In this document: positions 1-5,648 of the stretch, piece by piece
Layout: every line of letters begins with the position of its first letter
How positions within the stretch are numbered: position 1 is the first letter of the stretch
DNA from: Spirochaeta sp.
GTDB taxonomy: Bacteria; Spirochaetota; Spirochaetia; DSM-2461
Direction of reading: 5' to 3'
NCBI GenBank assembly: GCA_030635565.1
Contig: DAOVYP010000168.1
Span: forward strand, 1-5,701
Length of the DNA: 5,701 nucleotides
The notes under the pieces: generated by a model
Told to the model about the DNA's origin: nothing
The model's input: the letters and a program-made list of their open reading frames with translations, nothing else
The model's database searches: none
Program-made: the position numbers and the translations under genes

Positions 1-928
1 AATATAAAGTATCAGTTGCTGAAGATATTTTCGCCGTCTCGGCGTCCCAATAAGCCCTCAGTGCCCCTTTTTCGGTCTCTTCACCATAACAGTTGGCCAC
101 CTCCACCCCCCGGATGTAGAGCTCCCAGCGTTCGGCCCATGGGGTTTCCGGAACCGAACGGGCCAGAGTCGGAACAAGAGCGGGCCAGTGGGTCAGCGCC
201 AGGGGCCGATCCGCAGGCAAAGCCTCTTCCACCAGGGAGAGGAACAGGCGATGGAACAGATCATCCGCTGTTTCGGTACCGTCATTGCCGGCAGGCAGAT
301 TCCGCTCTTTCAGTCGTGCCGTGAAGATATCGATCACCCTGTCCAGTGCCTTGCGGTGTTCGGGTGAAATCCGCCTGATGTCGGCAAGGCCTGACTCCCG
401 CAGATCAGTTTCCAGAGAGAAGCCCGCGAACTCCAGGAATGCCTCCTCCATGGTCATTTCCCGGATTGTCCCGCAAACATCCTCTGCCGCATCCGGATTA
501 ACCGCTTGAACGCAGGTGATGAGAATTTCCTGCATGATTCTCAGATTGCTCATCGCCGATTCGTTCAGCCCGTACCATTCAAGCATGGTGAATTCGATCC
601 GGTGCCAGAGGTCAATCTGTTCTCCGTTCCTGAAACATTTTCCAATCTGATACAGGGACGATGCACCTGAGGCCAGAAGGAGCTTGAGCCAGACCTCCGG
701 GGAAGGAACCAGATACAGGGGTGTGAAGGTACCGTCAGGCAGAAGCCTGTCGGTCTGAAACAACTCGATATGAGATTCGGGGATGGGAGTCGGGGTGAGA
801 ACGGGAGTGTCCGCCTCCATATAGCCGCAGTAGTCGAAGTAAACCCTGATGGCTCGATACATGGCGGCCCGCTCTCTTAATGGTTCACTCTGAAACGGCA
901 TGAATTTATAATAGGACGGATTGTCCAT
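1..928 (-). CDS. epmA: EF-P--(R)-beta-lysine ligase (EpmA/GenX/PoxA family), 3' end outside window
   Basis: This enzyme is a shortened relative of class II lysyl-tRNA synthetase that attaches beta-lysine (or lysine) to a conserved lysine of elongation factor P in the cytoplasm, which helps ribosomes pass proline stretches. The frame is open from the ATG at 928 to the window edge, giving 309 residues; E. coli EpmA has 325, so only the C-terminal tail with class II motif 3 should be missing. Visible family signatures are LRERAAMYRAIRVYF (17-31), the PSPEVWLKLLLASG segment (75-88), motif 2 with R100 and EFTMLEWY (112-119), and ERWELYIRGVEVANCYGEE (266-284), the counterpart of E. coli ERFEVYYKGIELANGFHE. 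There is no tRNA anticodon-binding domain before the core, which separates it from LysRS. A TGA lies directly upstream of the 928 ATG in frame, so that is the earliest possible start. ATG codons at 901 and 862 are alternatives, and none has a clear Shine-Dalgarno. Motif 2 reads FRNGEQ rather than FRNEE. I am confident of the family; the exact substrate is inferred. Confidence 0.9.
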   Translation of the reverse strand, partial: MDNPSYYKFMPFQSEPLRERAAMYRAIRVYFDYCGYMEADTPVLTPTPIPESHIELFQTDRLLPDGTFTPLYLVPSPEVWLKLLLASGASSLYQIGKCFRNGEQIDLWHRIEFTMLEWYGLNESAMSNLRIMQEILITCVQAVNPDAAEDVCGTIREMTMEEAFLEFAGFSLETDLRESGLADIRRISPEHRKALDRVIDIFTARLKERNLPAGNDGTETADDLFHRLFLSLVEEALPADRPLALTHWPALVPTLARSVPETPWAERWELYIRGVEVANCYGEETEKGALRAYWDAETAKISSATDTLY

Positions 929-943
929 TCATTGGGAGAGCGT

Positions 944-968
944 AAAAAACCGCCGGGTCTCCGGCGGT
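944..968 (-). terminator. Rho-independent terminator of the ferredoxin gene
   Basis: Read on the minus strand, a perfect 8-bp GC-rich stem (ACCGCCGG paired with CCGGCGGT, 949-956 with 961-968) closes a 4-base loop. It is followed at once by a run of six T. It lies about 70 bases after the ferredoxin stop codon, and its T-run ends about 15 bases before the first possible epmA start. On the plus strand the stem is not followed by a T-run, so it should work in the minus direction only. Confidence 0.9.
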
Positions 969-991
969 CTGAATGAACAAGCTGACTGCTC

Positions 992-1014
992 GCAATTTCG
1001 CTTTGCGAAACTGC
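992..1014 (-). other. Stable hairpin in the ferredoxin 3' untranslated region
   Basis: As minus-strand RNA, GCAGTTTCGC (1014-1005) pairs with GCGAAATTGC (1001-992) around a 3-base AAA loop. The result is a 10-bp stem with one G-U pair. It lies between the ferredoxin stop codon and the terminator at 944-968. There is no T-run after it, so it is unlikely to be a terminator itself. A role in protecting the transcript 3' end or shaping terminator folding is a guess. Confidence 0.55.
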
Positions 1015-1039
1015 TGTTTACCGCTCACTCAATTGGGCT

Positions 1040-1213
1040 TCAATCAGCTTCGATACAATCAGTGGGACATACCTCGGCACAGGCGCCGCAGCTGGTACAT
1101 GCATCGGGATCAATGAAACGGACATCGCCCTGCTCAGTGATGCAGTCAACGGGGCATTCCGGATCACAGGCACCACAGTTGACGCAGTCTTCTTTTCTGA
1201 TAAAGTAAGCCAT
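1040..1213 (-). CDS. Small 2[4Fe-4S] ferredoxin
   Basis: This 57-residue protein is a bacterial-type (clostridial-type) ferredoxin, a soluble one-electron carrier. It has two CxxCxxCxxxCP cluster motifs: C10, C13, C16, C20 followed by P21, and C39, C42, C45, C49 followed by P50. Length and the two-fold internal symmetry match the family, whose members run to about 55-60 residues. Each half carries one extra cysteine four residues after the last ligand (C24 in CPVDCI, C53 in CPTDCI). In 7Fe ferredoxins such as Azotobacter FdI, a cysteine in the CPVDC context is known as a free cysteine beside a cluster, so these need not be ligands. The start is fixed by a strong GGAGG Shine-Dalgarno (1220-1224) six bases upstream of the ATG. 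The gene appears to be transcribed alone, ending at the terminator at 944-968. Its redox partner cannot be told from the neighbours. Confidence 0.95.
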   Translation of the reverse strand: MAYFIRKEDCVNCGACDPECPVDCITEQGDVRFIDPDACTSCGACAEVCPTDCIEAD

Positions 1214-1468
1214 GTTTAACCTCCAAATGAAAAATTATCCGTACTCAACTTAATGGAATGCCCGGCTGGTAATCAAGTACCTTATAAATGCGATATCCCA
1301 GCCTGATGAGGTTCTTTCTAAATGTGCCTTCGTTCCGGATACTGTGTTGTTTAAATGCTCGAAATGCTCTTGTACCCGGGGTACTCTGCGCTTTCCGGGA
1401 AAGCTGCGAGTCCCGCTTTCCACAACCAGTCTTGTCTCCGAACTCAATCTTTCATTTTGAAAGAACCT
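1214..1468. other. Intergenic gap between the CDF gene and ferredoxin
   Basis: No convincing gene is seen in this stretch of about 255 bases; the short open frames on either strand lack recognisable sequence and a good start. On the minus strand it holds the ferredoxin leader with its Shine-Dalgarno. Small inverted repeats are present: GGCTGG/CCAGCC with a long loop (1264-1269 with 1298-1303), GTACC/GGTAC (1372-1384), GCTTTC/GAAAGC (1390-1404) and an A/T-rich TCTTTC/GAAAGA (1448-1464) just after the CDF stop. None has a T-run that would make a clear terminator. A GATAAT hexamer lies upstream of ferredoxin on the minus strand, but no matching -35 box is found at normal spacing. Confidence 0.5.
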
Positions 1469-2449
1469 CTAATTTTCCTGCTTTTCAGTGGTAATTCCGC
1501 CGATGTCTCCGGGTACCAATCCATACCCTTCCACATGATCCGCCACCCCCGCAGGCTCCACATGAACCATGATGTCAAATACTTTTCTGACACGGTTGCG
1601 AATTTCCCTTTCAAGTATACAGGCCAGGTTATGAGCTTCCGATACGGTAATGGAGCCGTCAACCTCGACATCCAGGTCGATGACATAGAGAGAATTGAGG
1701 CCGCGAATCCTGACCCGGTGCGGATTTGATACCCCTTGCACCGCGTCAACGGATTCGAATACCTGCCGGTAAACATCTTTATCATCAATGCTGTCCATTA
1801 ATTCGGTGTTGGTATGCAGAAACACCTTAATCCCTGAGATAATAATCCAGATACTGACACAGAGACCGGCAAGAACGTCGATGAGGGGAAGATTGAGGAT
1901 ACGTGTGAAGAACACGCCGGCCAGTACCGCAAAGGACAGTAGAATATCGTTCCTCATGTTAATCGCATCGGCCTGCATCATGCGGCTTTCGGTGATACGG
2001 CTTGCCTGGAATTTGTATACAGACAGTATCGTTTTTCCGAGAATTGAAATCCCGGCGGCAAATAACGCAATGACTCCGGGGAGTTCGGATGCAGCCGTTC
2101 CCGTCAGTTTCCTCAGTGTCATGACAAGTAGCTGCAATCCGGCCATGATGATGATGAGAGACAGTGTCTTGGTAGCGATGGTTTCCACTCTGCCGTGTCC
2201 CCAGGGATGTTCGGGATCCGGCGGAGCGGAACCGGCCTTGGCTGCATACAATGTGACCATGGATGTGACGACATCGCTGAGGCTGTCGATCCCATCGCCG
2301 ATTACCGCGAGTGAACCGGAAAACAGACCGGTGGTAATTTTCAGGGCGGATAGAAAAAGATTTCCGATGATTCCCGCCCATGAAGCCCTTTTAAGTACTC
2401 TCAGACGTTCCTGCGGGTTCAATGGAACTGCAAATCCATCCGTTTTCAT
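1469..2449 (-). CDS. Cation diffusion facilitator (CDF) family metal exporter
   Basis: This 326-residue inner-membrane protein should export a divalent metal ion (Zn, Fe, Mn or similar) by proton antiport. It has about six hydrophobic segments in residues 24-212, then a cytoplasmic dimerisation domain. Family marks are GDGIDSLSDV in TM2 (51-60), the HPWGHGRVE loop (81-89), ADAINMRND in TM5 (160-168), and a C-terminal domain with EAHNLA (271-276) and VHVEPAG (295-301). Aligned by eye to E. coli YiiP, the transport site would be D55/D59 in TM2 and N164/D168 in TM5. The usual zinc-type histidine in TM5 is replaced by Asn. A three-Asp, one-Asn site resembles what I recall for the pneumococcal Mn exporter MntE, so Mn or Fe is more likely than Zn, but this is inference. 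The ATG overlaps the pgl stop by 4 bases, and GGGAG lies 6 bases upstream. It is the last gene of the pth-pgl operon and ends with TAG. Confidence 0.93.
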   Translation of the reverse strand: MKTDGFAVPLNPQERLRVLKRASWAGIIGNLFLSALKITTGLFSGSLAVIGDGIDSLSDVVTSMVTLYAAKAGSAPPDPEHPWGHGRVETIATKTLSLIIIMAGLQLLVMTLRKLTGTAASELPGVIALFAAGISILGKTILSVYKFQASRITESRMMQADAINMRNDILLSFAVLAGVFFTRILNLPLIDVLAGLCVSIWIIISGIKVFLHTNTELMDSIDDKDVYRQVFESVDAVQGVSNPHRVRIRGLNSLYVIDLDVEVDGSITVSEAHNLACILEREIRNRVRKVFDIMVHVEPAGVADHVEGYGLVPGDIGGITTEKQEN

Positions 2450-3168
2450 ACCTCACTCCCGTAAATAAACCAAATGGCAGGACCCGATTTCGGCCGAACC
2501 GACTCAAAAGGATATGCTGTTTCCAAAGCTCCGGCGGAATTGGAGTATAACCGGTCAATCACCGTTTCTTTTCCGGATCGGCCGGTGAAAAACATAACGG
2601 TATCCGCATTATTGATGGCCGAAAAGGTGAGTGTGACCCGTTCAACATGGGGTTTCATCGGTGCCGGTGCCGAAGTCGTAACCGAAACATCATCAATTGA
2701 AAGTGAAGGGTTTCCGGGGAAGAGGCTGGCTGTATGACCATCGGGTCCCAGTCCGAGGATGACGATATCGAATGCCGTCGGACCTGAAAAATATTCGGTC
2801 AATTTTTGCCGATAGTCCCTGGCGGCTTCAACGGCTCCGAGTTCCCCCCTGATCCGGTGGATTCGGGTTTCACTGATTTCCAGCGGCCCGAGCAGGGTTT
2901 CCATCTGCATGCGGTAATTGCTGTGGGGACTCTCGGGTTCAACAGCCCTTTCATCTCCGAAAAACCAGTCGATCCGGTCGGCGTTTATTTCCCCACGATG
3001 GCAAAGCAACGCCGTGTTGAGCTGTCTTGGAGCCGACCCCCCGGCCAGAACCACCGATACCCTGTCTTTTATTTTACCGGCACTTTTTATCTTCTTCAGG
3101 ATAAACCCGGCCGCGGATGCAGAGGCTTCCGAGGCTGAATCAAAATTCCTGATAAGTAAGTCAATCAT
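2446..3168 (-). CDS. pgl: 6-phosphogluconolactonase
   Basis: This 240-residue cytoplasmic enzyme hydrolyses 6-phosphogluconolactone to 6-phosphogluconate, the second step of the oxidative pentose phosphate pathway. It belongs to the NagB/RpiA/Pgl (SOL/DevB) fold family. Motifs in order are VVLAGGSAPRQL (39-50, phosphate-binding loop), WFFGDERAVEP (68-78), SNYRM (83-87), and the diagnostic GLGPDGHTASLFPG (139-152) with the catalytic-type H145. VERVTLTFSAIN (175-186) follows, and the C-terminal WFIYGSEV stands where WyldaaA-like ends are usual. The length is normal for the family. The GPDGHTASLFPG motif separates it from glucosamine-6-phosphate deaminase. The ATG overlaps the pth stop (ATGA), and no strong Shine-Dalgarno is present, so translation probably depends on the gene before it. 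No zwf or gnd gene is in the window, so the pathway partners are encoded elsewhere. Confidence 0.95.
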   Translation of the reverse strand: MIDLLIRNFDSASEASASAAGFILKKIKSAGKIKDRVSVVLAGGSAPRQLNTALLCHRGEINADRIDWFFGDERAVEPESPHSNYRMQMETLLGPLEISETRIHRIRGELGAVEAARDYRQKLTEYFSGPTAFDIVILGLGPDGHTASLFPGNPSLSIDDVSVTTSAPAPMKPHVERVTLTFSAINNADTVMFFTGRSGKETVIDRLYSNSAGALETAYPFESVRPKSGPAIWFIYGSEV

Positions 3169-3737
3169 CCGGGGTATACCTTAACCGGTTCGGTACGTTC
3201 GTGAACAGAATCCCCTCGGTTTAACATAACTGTAAGCTCACCGAGCACAGTATCGAGAATGAGGGGAAGAGCAGCTTCTTCATCCGGATTGAAGCGTCCG
3301 AGTATCCAGGACTGTACCGAACCATGATCGGGACGACCGATACCCAGGCGCAGGCGGCGGAAATCGGCGGACCCAAGGCTGTCCCGCAGGGATTTAAGTC
3401 CGTTGTGTCCCCCCAGACCACCACCGGTTTTCCAGGCATACTGGCCGAAGGGGAGTTCCAGTTCGTCATGTATCACAAGAAGATTTCCGATATCGGTTTT
3501 AAAGAATTTTAATGCCGCGGAAACCGATATTCCGGATTTGTTCATGAAAGTCTCAGGTACCAGAAATCGACACCGGCCGTTTCCGGTTGAATACTCGGCT
3601 ACACGTCCATGGAACTTATCCCTCCAGGCCAGATCCGTCGAGTCGGGAATCATATCAAGAAGCATGCGAGCTGCATTGTGTCTTGTTCGAGAGTATTGTT
3701 TTCCGGGATTTCCAAGAAAAACGACCAGTTCAATCAC
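3165..3737 (-). CDS. pth: Peptidyl-tRNA hydrolase
   Basis: This 190-residue enzyme cleaves peptidyl-tRNA released from stalled ribosomes and so recycles tRNA; it is normally essential in bacteria. Motifs match the Pth family: FLGNPGKQYSRTRHNAA (7-23) with N10 and catalytic H20, PETFMNKSG (61-69) with N66, VIHDELELPFG (88-98) with D91, GGGLGGHNGLKSL (105-117) with N112, and FRRLRLGIGRP (126-136). All residues known to be important in the E. coli enzyme have counterparts. The start codon is GTG at 3737: a TAA lies in frame five codons upstream, and no ATG precedes the GNPG motif. There is no strong Shine-Dalgarno. A good promoter lies so close that the mRNA may have almost no leader. It is the first gene of the pth-pgl-CDF operon and overlaps pgl by 4 bases. 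Confidence 0.96.
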   Translation of the reverse strand: MIELVVFLGNPGKQYSRTRHNAARMLLDMIPDSTDLAWRDKFHGRVAEYSTGNGRCRFLVPETFMNKSGISVSAALKFFKTDIGNLLVIHDELELPFGQYAWKTGGGLGGHNGLKSLRDSLGSADFRRLRLGIGRPDHGSVQSWILGRFNPDEEAALPLILDTVLGELTVMLNRGDSVHERTEPVKVYPG

Positions 3738-3746
3738 AACCCTGAT

Positions 3747-3775
3747 ATCTTATGTGTGAAGTCGGATACGGTCAA
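3747..3775 (-). promoter_or_regulatory. Candidate sigma-70-type promoter of the pth-pgl-CDF operon
   Basis: On the minus strand, TTGACC (3775-3770) and TAAGAT (3752-3747) are separated by exactly 17 bases. They match the consensus hexamers at 5 of 6 and 4 of 6 positions. The -10 box is only 9 bases from the pth GTG, so initiation at the usual distance would leave about 2-4 untranslated bases. The assignment rests on sequence match alone. Confidence 0.55.
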
Positions 3776-3791
3776 CGAAGAGTCATGTTAT

Positions 3792-3802
3792 GCCGGTCCG
3801 GC
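3792..3802. repeat. Short palindrome between the divergent promoters
   Basis: GCCGG T CCGGC is a perfect 5-bp inverted repeat about a single central base. It lies upstream of both divergent promoters and touches the proposed -35 box of the plus-strand one. It could be an operator half-site pair, but short GC palindromes are common in this sequence, so this is only a note of position. Confidence 0.25.
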
Positions 3803-3829
3803 GACATCGGGACGGTAACTCGTTATAAT
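3801..3829 (+). promoter_or_regulatory. Candidate sigma-70-type promoter of the SelB-like/lipoprotein operon
   Basis: A perfect TATAAT -10 box (3824-3829) lies 17 bases after GCGACA (3801-3806), which matches the -35 consensus at 4 of 6 positions. Transcription would start near 3836, leaving a leader of about 26 bases. That leader contains AGGAG (3852-3856), five bases before the ATG at 3862. Spacing, -10 match and Shine-Dalgarno position all agree. Confidence 0.65.
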
Positions 3830-3861
3830 GGGAAAAGCTTTATCACGGACCAGGAGTATCA

Positions 3862-5076
3862 ATGCTCGTTATCCCCGGTTACAGAATCCTGAATGTCGAA
3901 TCCCGCGGTGAAGGAAAGCTGACCGAAATCACATGTGAACGAATAGCCGGCGGGGTCAGGGTGCAAAGTGCTGCCAGGCTTTTCCCCGGTGGCCGGGTTG
4001 TGAAAATCAAATCCCTCGTTAAAACCGGTGAGACTTACAGGTTGAGAATCAAGGGTATCACGCGATCTTCTCTGTTTCCCGGGGCCGTTATCGCTTCTGC
4101 GGAATGGCCGGTGACAGAAAACAAGGAGGCTCTCCTGCTGCCCGACGGCCGGCCGGTACCTTCGGAAACAGAGGCGGTCCGAGGCTCTCTGTGTCCTGAT
4201 TTCAATCGCGAGCGATTTATCGGACGGGGAAGTTTCCATGTTGAGGGATCCTTTTTTTCCGTCAGATTTCCAAAGCCCTATCCCATGTTCCCCGGTGCCG
4301 TTCTCACCATACTCGACCGGGATGGACGTCCCCGGGAATTCACCGTTCTCTGGCCCGGTAAACCCGGCCCTGACGAGTATCGGCGGCTGAACGGTATGGC
4401 AAAGCGACGCCCCGATTCTCATCCCGAACCTGCTGAAATATATGGCCGTATCCTGCATGTACGGGGTTATACCGATATTCCGCCGATATTGGATAAAAAG
4501 GAATGGGATGGAGCTGCTCGAGTCGGTTCCTGGTTGATTCTCGATGACCGGCGGAAATTACTGGAGCGGAAAATTCTGAAGCTTGCATCCCGTCCCGGTG
4601 GTGCTGATGAACGTTTATTCCGTATCGATGATTATCCTGAACGTCTTATCTCGTCCCTGGTTCTGGCGATGACCGGAAGAGGGGAGCTGAAGGTTCGAAA
4701 GGACTGGTATTTTCCTCCCGGACACCCGCCTTTATCGCCATTTCACCGAGGTTGGCTCAAGAATGTTCAGGATGCCGGAGAAGAAGGTGTGAGAGTACGG
4801 TCCATATCCGGTGAGTCGGACAAAACGGCGCTGGAAGTACTGGTCAGATCGGGCCTGATTCAGGGAGGCGTCGGTATCTGGCTCTCTGAGGAAGCATGTG
4901 AAACGCTCAGGTCCAGATTGATGGCCGGAAAGAAGAAGGGTGAAAGGATCAGCATGGCCTATGCCCGTGAGAATCTTGGCGGAAGCCGGATGCGGACTCT
5001 GGAAATCCTGGCCATTCTGGAATCCGACGGTCATCTCGTTCGAGCAACGGATGGAGAAGACCGAATCGTATCATGA
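3862..5076 (+). CDS. SelB-like protein lacking the GTPase domain
   Basis: The 404-residue product resembles the part of selenocysteine-specific elongation factor SelB that follows its GTPase domain. Residues 1-80 look like an EF-Tu-type domain II barrel (FPGGRVVKIKSL at 41-52, then RLRIKGITRSSLFPGAVIAS at 60-79). Residues about 82-180 look like a divergent domain III ending in FSVRFPKPYPMFPGAVL. Residues about 190-404 look like the winged-helix tail: LSPFHRGWLKNVQDAGEEG (291-309) resembles the SelB segment that starts LSPEE, ALEVLVRSGLI (323-333) and LSEEACETLRSRL (341-353) precede a final wing with NLGGSRMRTLEILAILESDG (371-390), close to the SelB lgtSRKya.plLe..D pattern. No P-loop, DxxG or NKxD motif is present, and the upstream region is promoter, not coding. 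In SelB the last winged helix binds the SECIS hairpin; here SRK has become SRM. AGGAG five bases before the ATG fixes the start. Its stop overlaps the lipoprotein start (ATGA). The SelB relation is by eye, and the function is unknown. Confidence 0.7.
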   Translation: MLVIPGYRILNVESRGEGKLTEITCERIAGGVRVQSAARLFPGGRVVKIKSLVKTGETYRLRIKGITRSSLFPGAVIASAEWPVTENKEALLLPDGRPVPSETEAVRGSLCPDFNRERFIGRGSFHVEGSFFSVRFPKPYPMFPGAVLTILDRDGRPREFTVLWPGKPGPDEYRRLNGMAKRRPDSHPEPAEIYGRILHVRGYTDIPPILDKKEWDGAARVGSWLILDDRRKLLERKILKLASRPGGADERLFRIDDYPERLISSLVLAMTGRGELKVRKDWYFPPGHPPLSPFHRGWLKNVQDAGEEGVRVRSISGESDKTALEVLVRSGLIQGGVGIWLSEEACETLRSRLMAGKKKGERISMAYARENLGGSRMRTLEILAILESDGHLVRATDGEDRIVS

Positions 5077-5648
5077 AAGCTTTCATCCGGATTGCGATTT
5101 TCATAATTGTCGTTCTTCTCATGTTCTCATGCAGCGGTACTTCCCCTGTCATCGACGATATACAATGGCGGATCCTGTATCGGGATGACGGGCAAAATCG
5201 TTATGAGGAATTGTCTATGTTCGTCAGGGTCTCCGATCCCGATGGGTCAGAAGACCCGGCGCTCATTACCGTATCCGCCGGTACCACCGGTCTGGTCTGG
5301 CGTTTTCCCGTCGAAGAATGGATTTCAGGAACTCGAGATGGAGCGGAATGGTGGGGTTTGCCCTCAATGATTCCACTTTTCGGGTTCCGGCTGCCCGATA
5401 CACTCTACACGCTCAGGCTGGAGGATCTTGCCGGCAGAAGTGATGAGATAACCTTTCGCCCGGATCCGAACCGCCCGTCAATTGAAAATCTGAAATGGCC
5501 GGAAGTCCTGCTTCAAAACGATACTCTGCTCCTTGAGGGTCCCTATGAAAGCGGTGCGATGATACTGCGTGACGGTCAGTTCAATTCTGTCGGGGTTCAA
5601 CTGGTCAGCACCGGCTACAGGATTAATGACGAAGAAGGCGTCTGGTGA
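5073..5648 (+). CDS. Predicted lipoprotein of unknown function; reading frame may continue past its TGA
   Basis: The 191-residue product begins with K2 and R6, a hydrophobic stretch (residues 7-18) and a cysteine at 20 in LLMFSC, which fits a relaxed lipobox of the kind seen in spirochaetes. The mature protein would be lipid-anchored outside the inner membrane. The rest is rich in alternating hydrophobic residues and turns, suggesting beta-sheet; YTLRLEDLAGRSDEITF (112-128) looks like the edge of an Ig-like or FN3-like domain. I do not recognise the family. The ATG overlaps the stop of the SelB-like gene, and no Shine-Dalgarno lies at normal distance, so translation is likely coupled. After the TGA at 5646-5648 the same frame stays open to the window end and reads ELWFPLNDTSGGFRLGS, which looks like real protein. 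The TGA may therefore be a genuine stop, a nonsense mutation or sequencing error (TGG would give Trp), or a recoded codon. Confidence 0.75.
   Translation: MKAFIRIAIFIIVVLLMFSCSGTSPVIDDIQWRILYRDDGQNRYEELSMFVRVSDPDGSEDPALITVSAGTTGLVWRFPVEEWISGTRDGAEWWGLPSMIPLFGFRLPDTLYTLRLEDLAGRSDEITFRPDPNRPSIENLKWPEVLLQNDTLLLEGPYESGAMILRDGQFNSVGVQLVSTGYRINDEEGVW

Noticed and set aside
1225..1300. Promoter for ferredoxin using GATAAT or TATAAG on the minus strand
   Set aside because: Neither hexamer has an acceptable -35 box at 16-18 bases, so I did not list a promoter.
1250..1447. Minus-strand open frame of 65 codons in the gap upstream of ferredoxin
   Set aside because: There is no recognised family, no good Shine-Dalgarno, and no sign of a transposase end that I could support.
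1448..1464. Terminator for the pth-pgl-CDF operon
   Set aside because: The hairpin TCTTTC/GAAAGA is A/T-rich, only 6 bp, and is not followed by a T-run on the minus strand.
1788..2468. Long plus-strand open frame of 226 codons opposite the CDF gene
   Set aside because: The minus strand carries clear CDF motifs over the same bases, and the plus-strand product has no recognisable features. It is a shadow frame.
3859..4458. Minus-strand open frame of 199 codons opposite the SelB-like gene
   Set aside because: The plus strand has a promoter, Shine-Dalgarno and SelB-like domains here. The minus product is low in recognisable structure.
5646..5648. TGA generally read as tryptophan in this organism
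   Set aside because: TGG is used normally for Trp, and ferredoxin, pgl, pth and the SelB-like gene all end sensibly at TGA.
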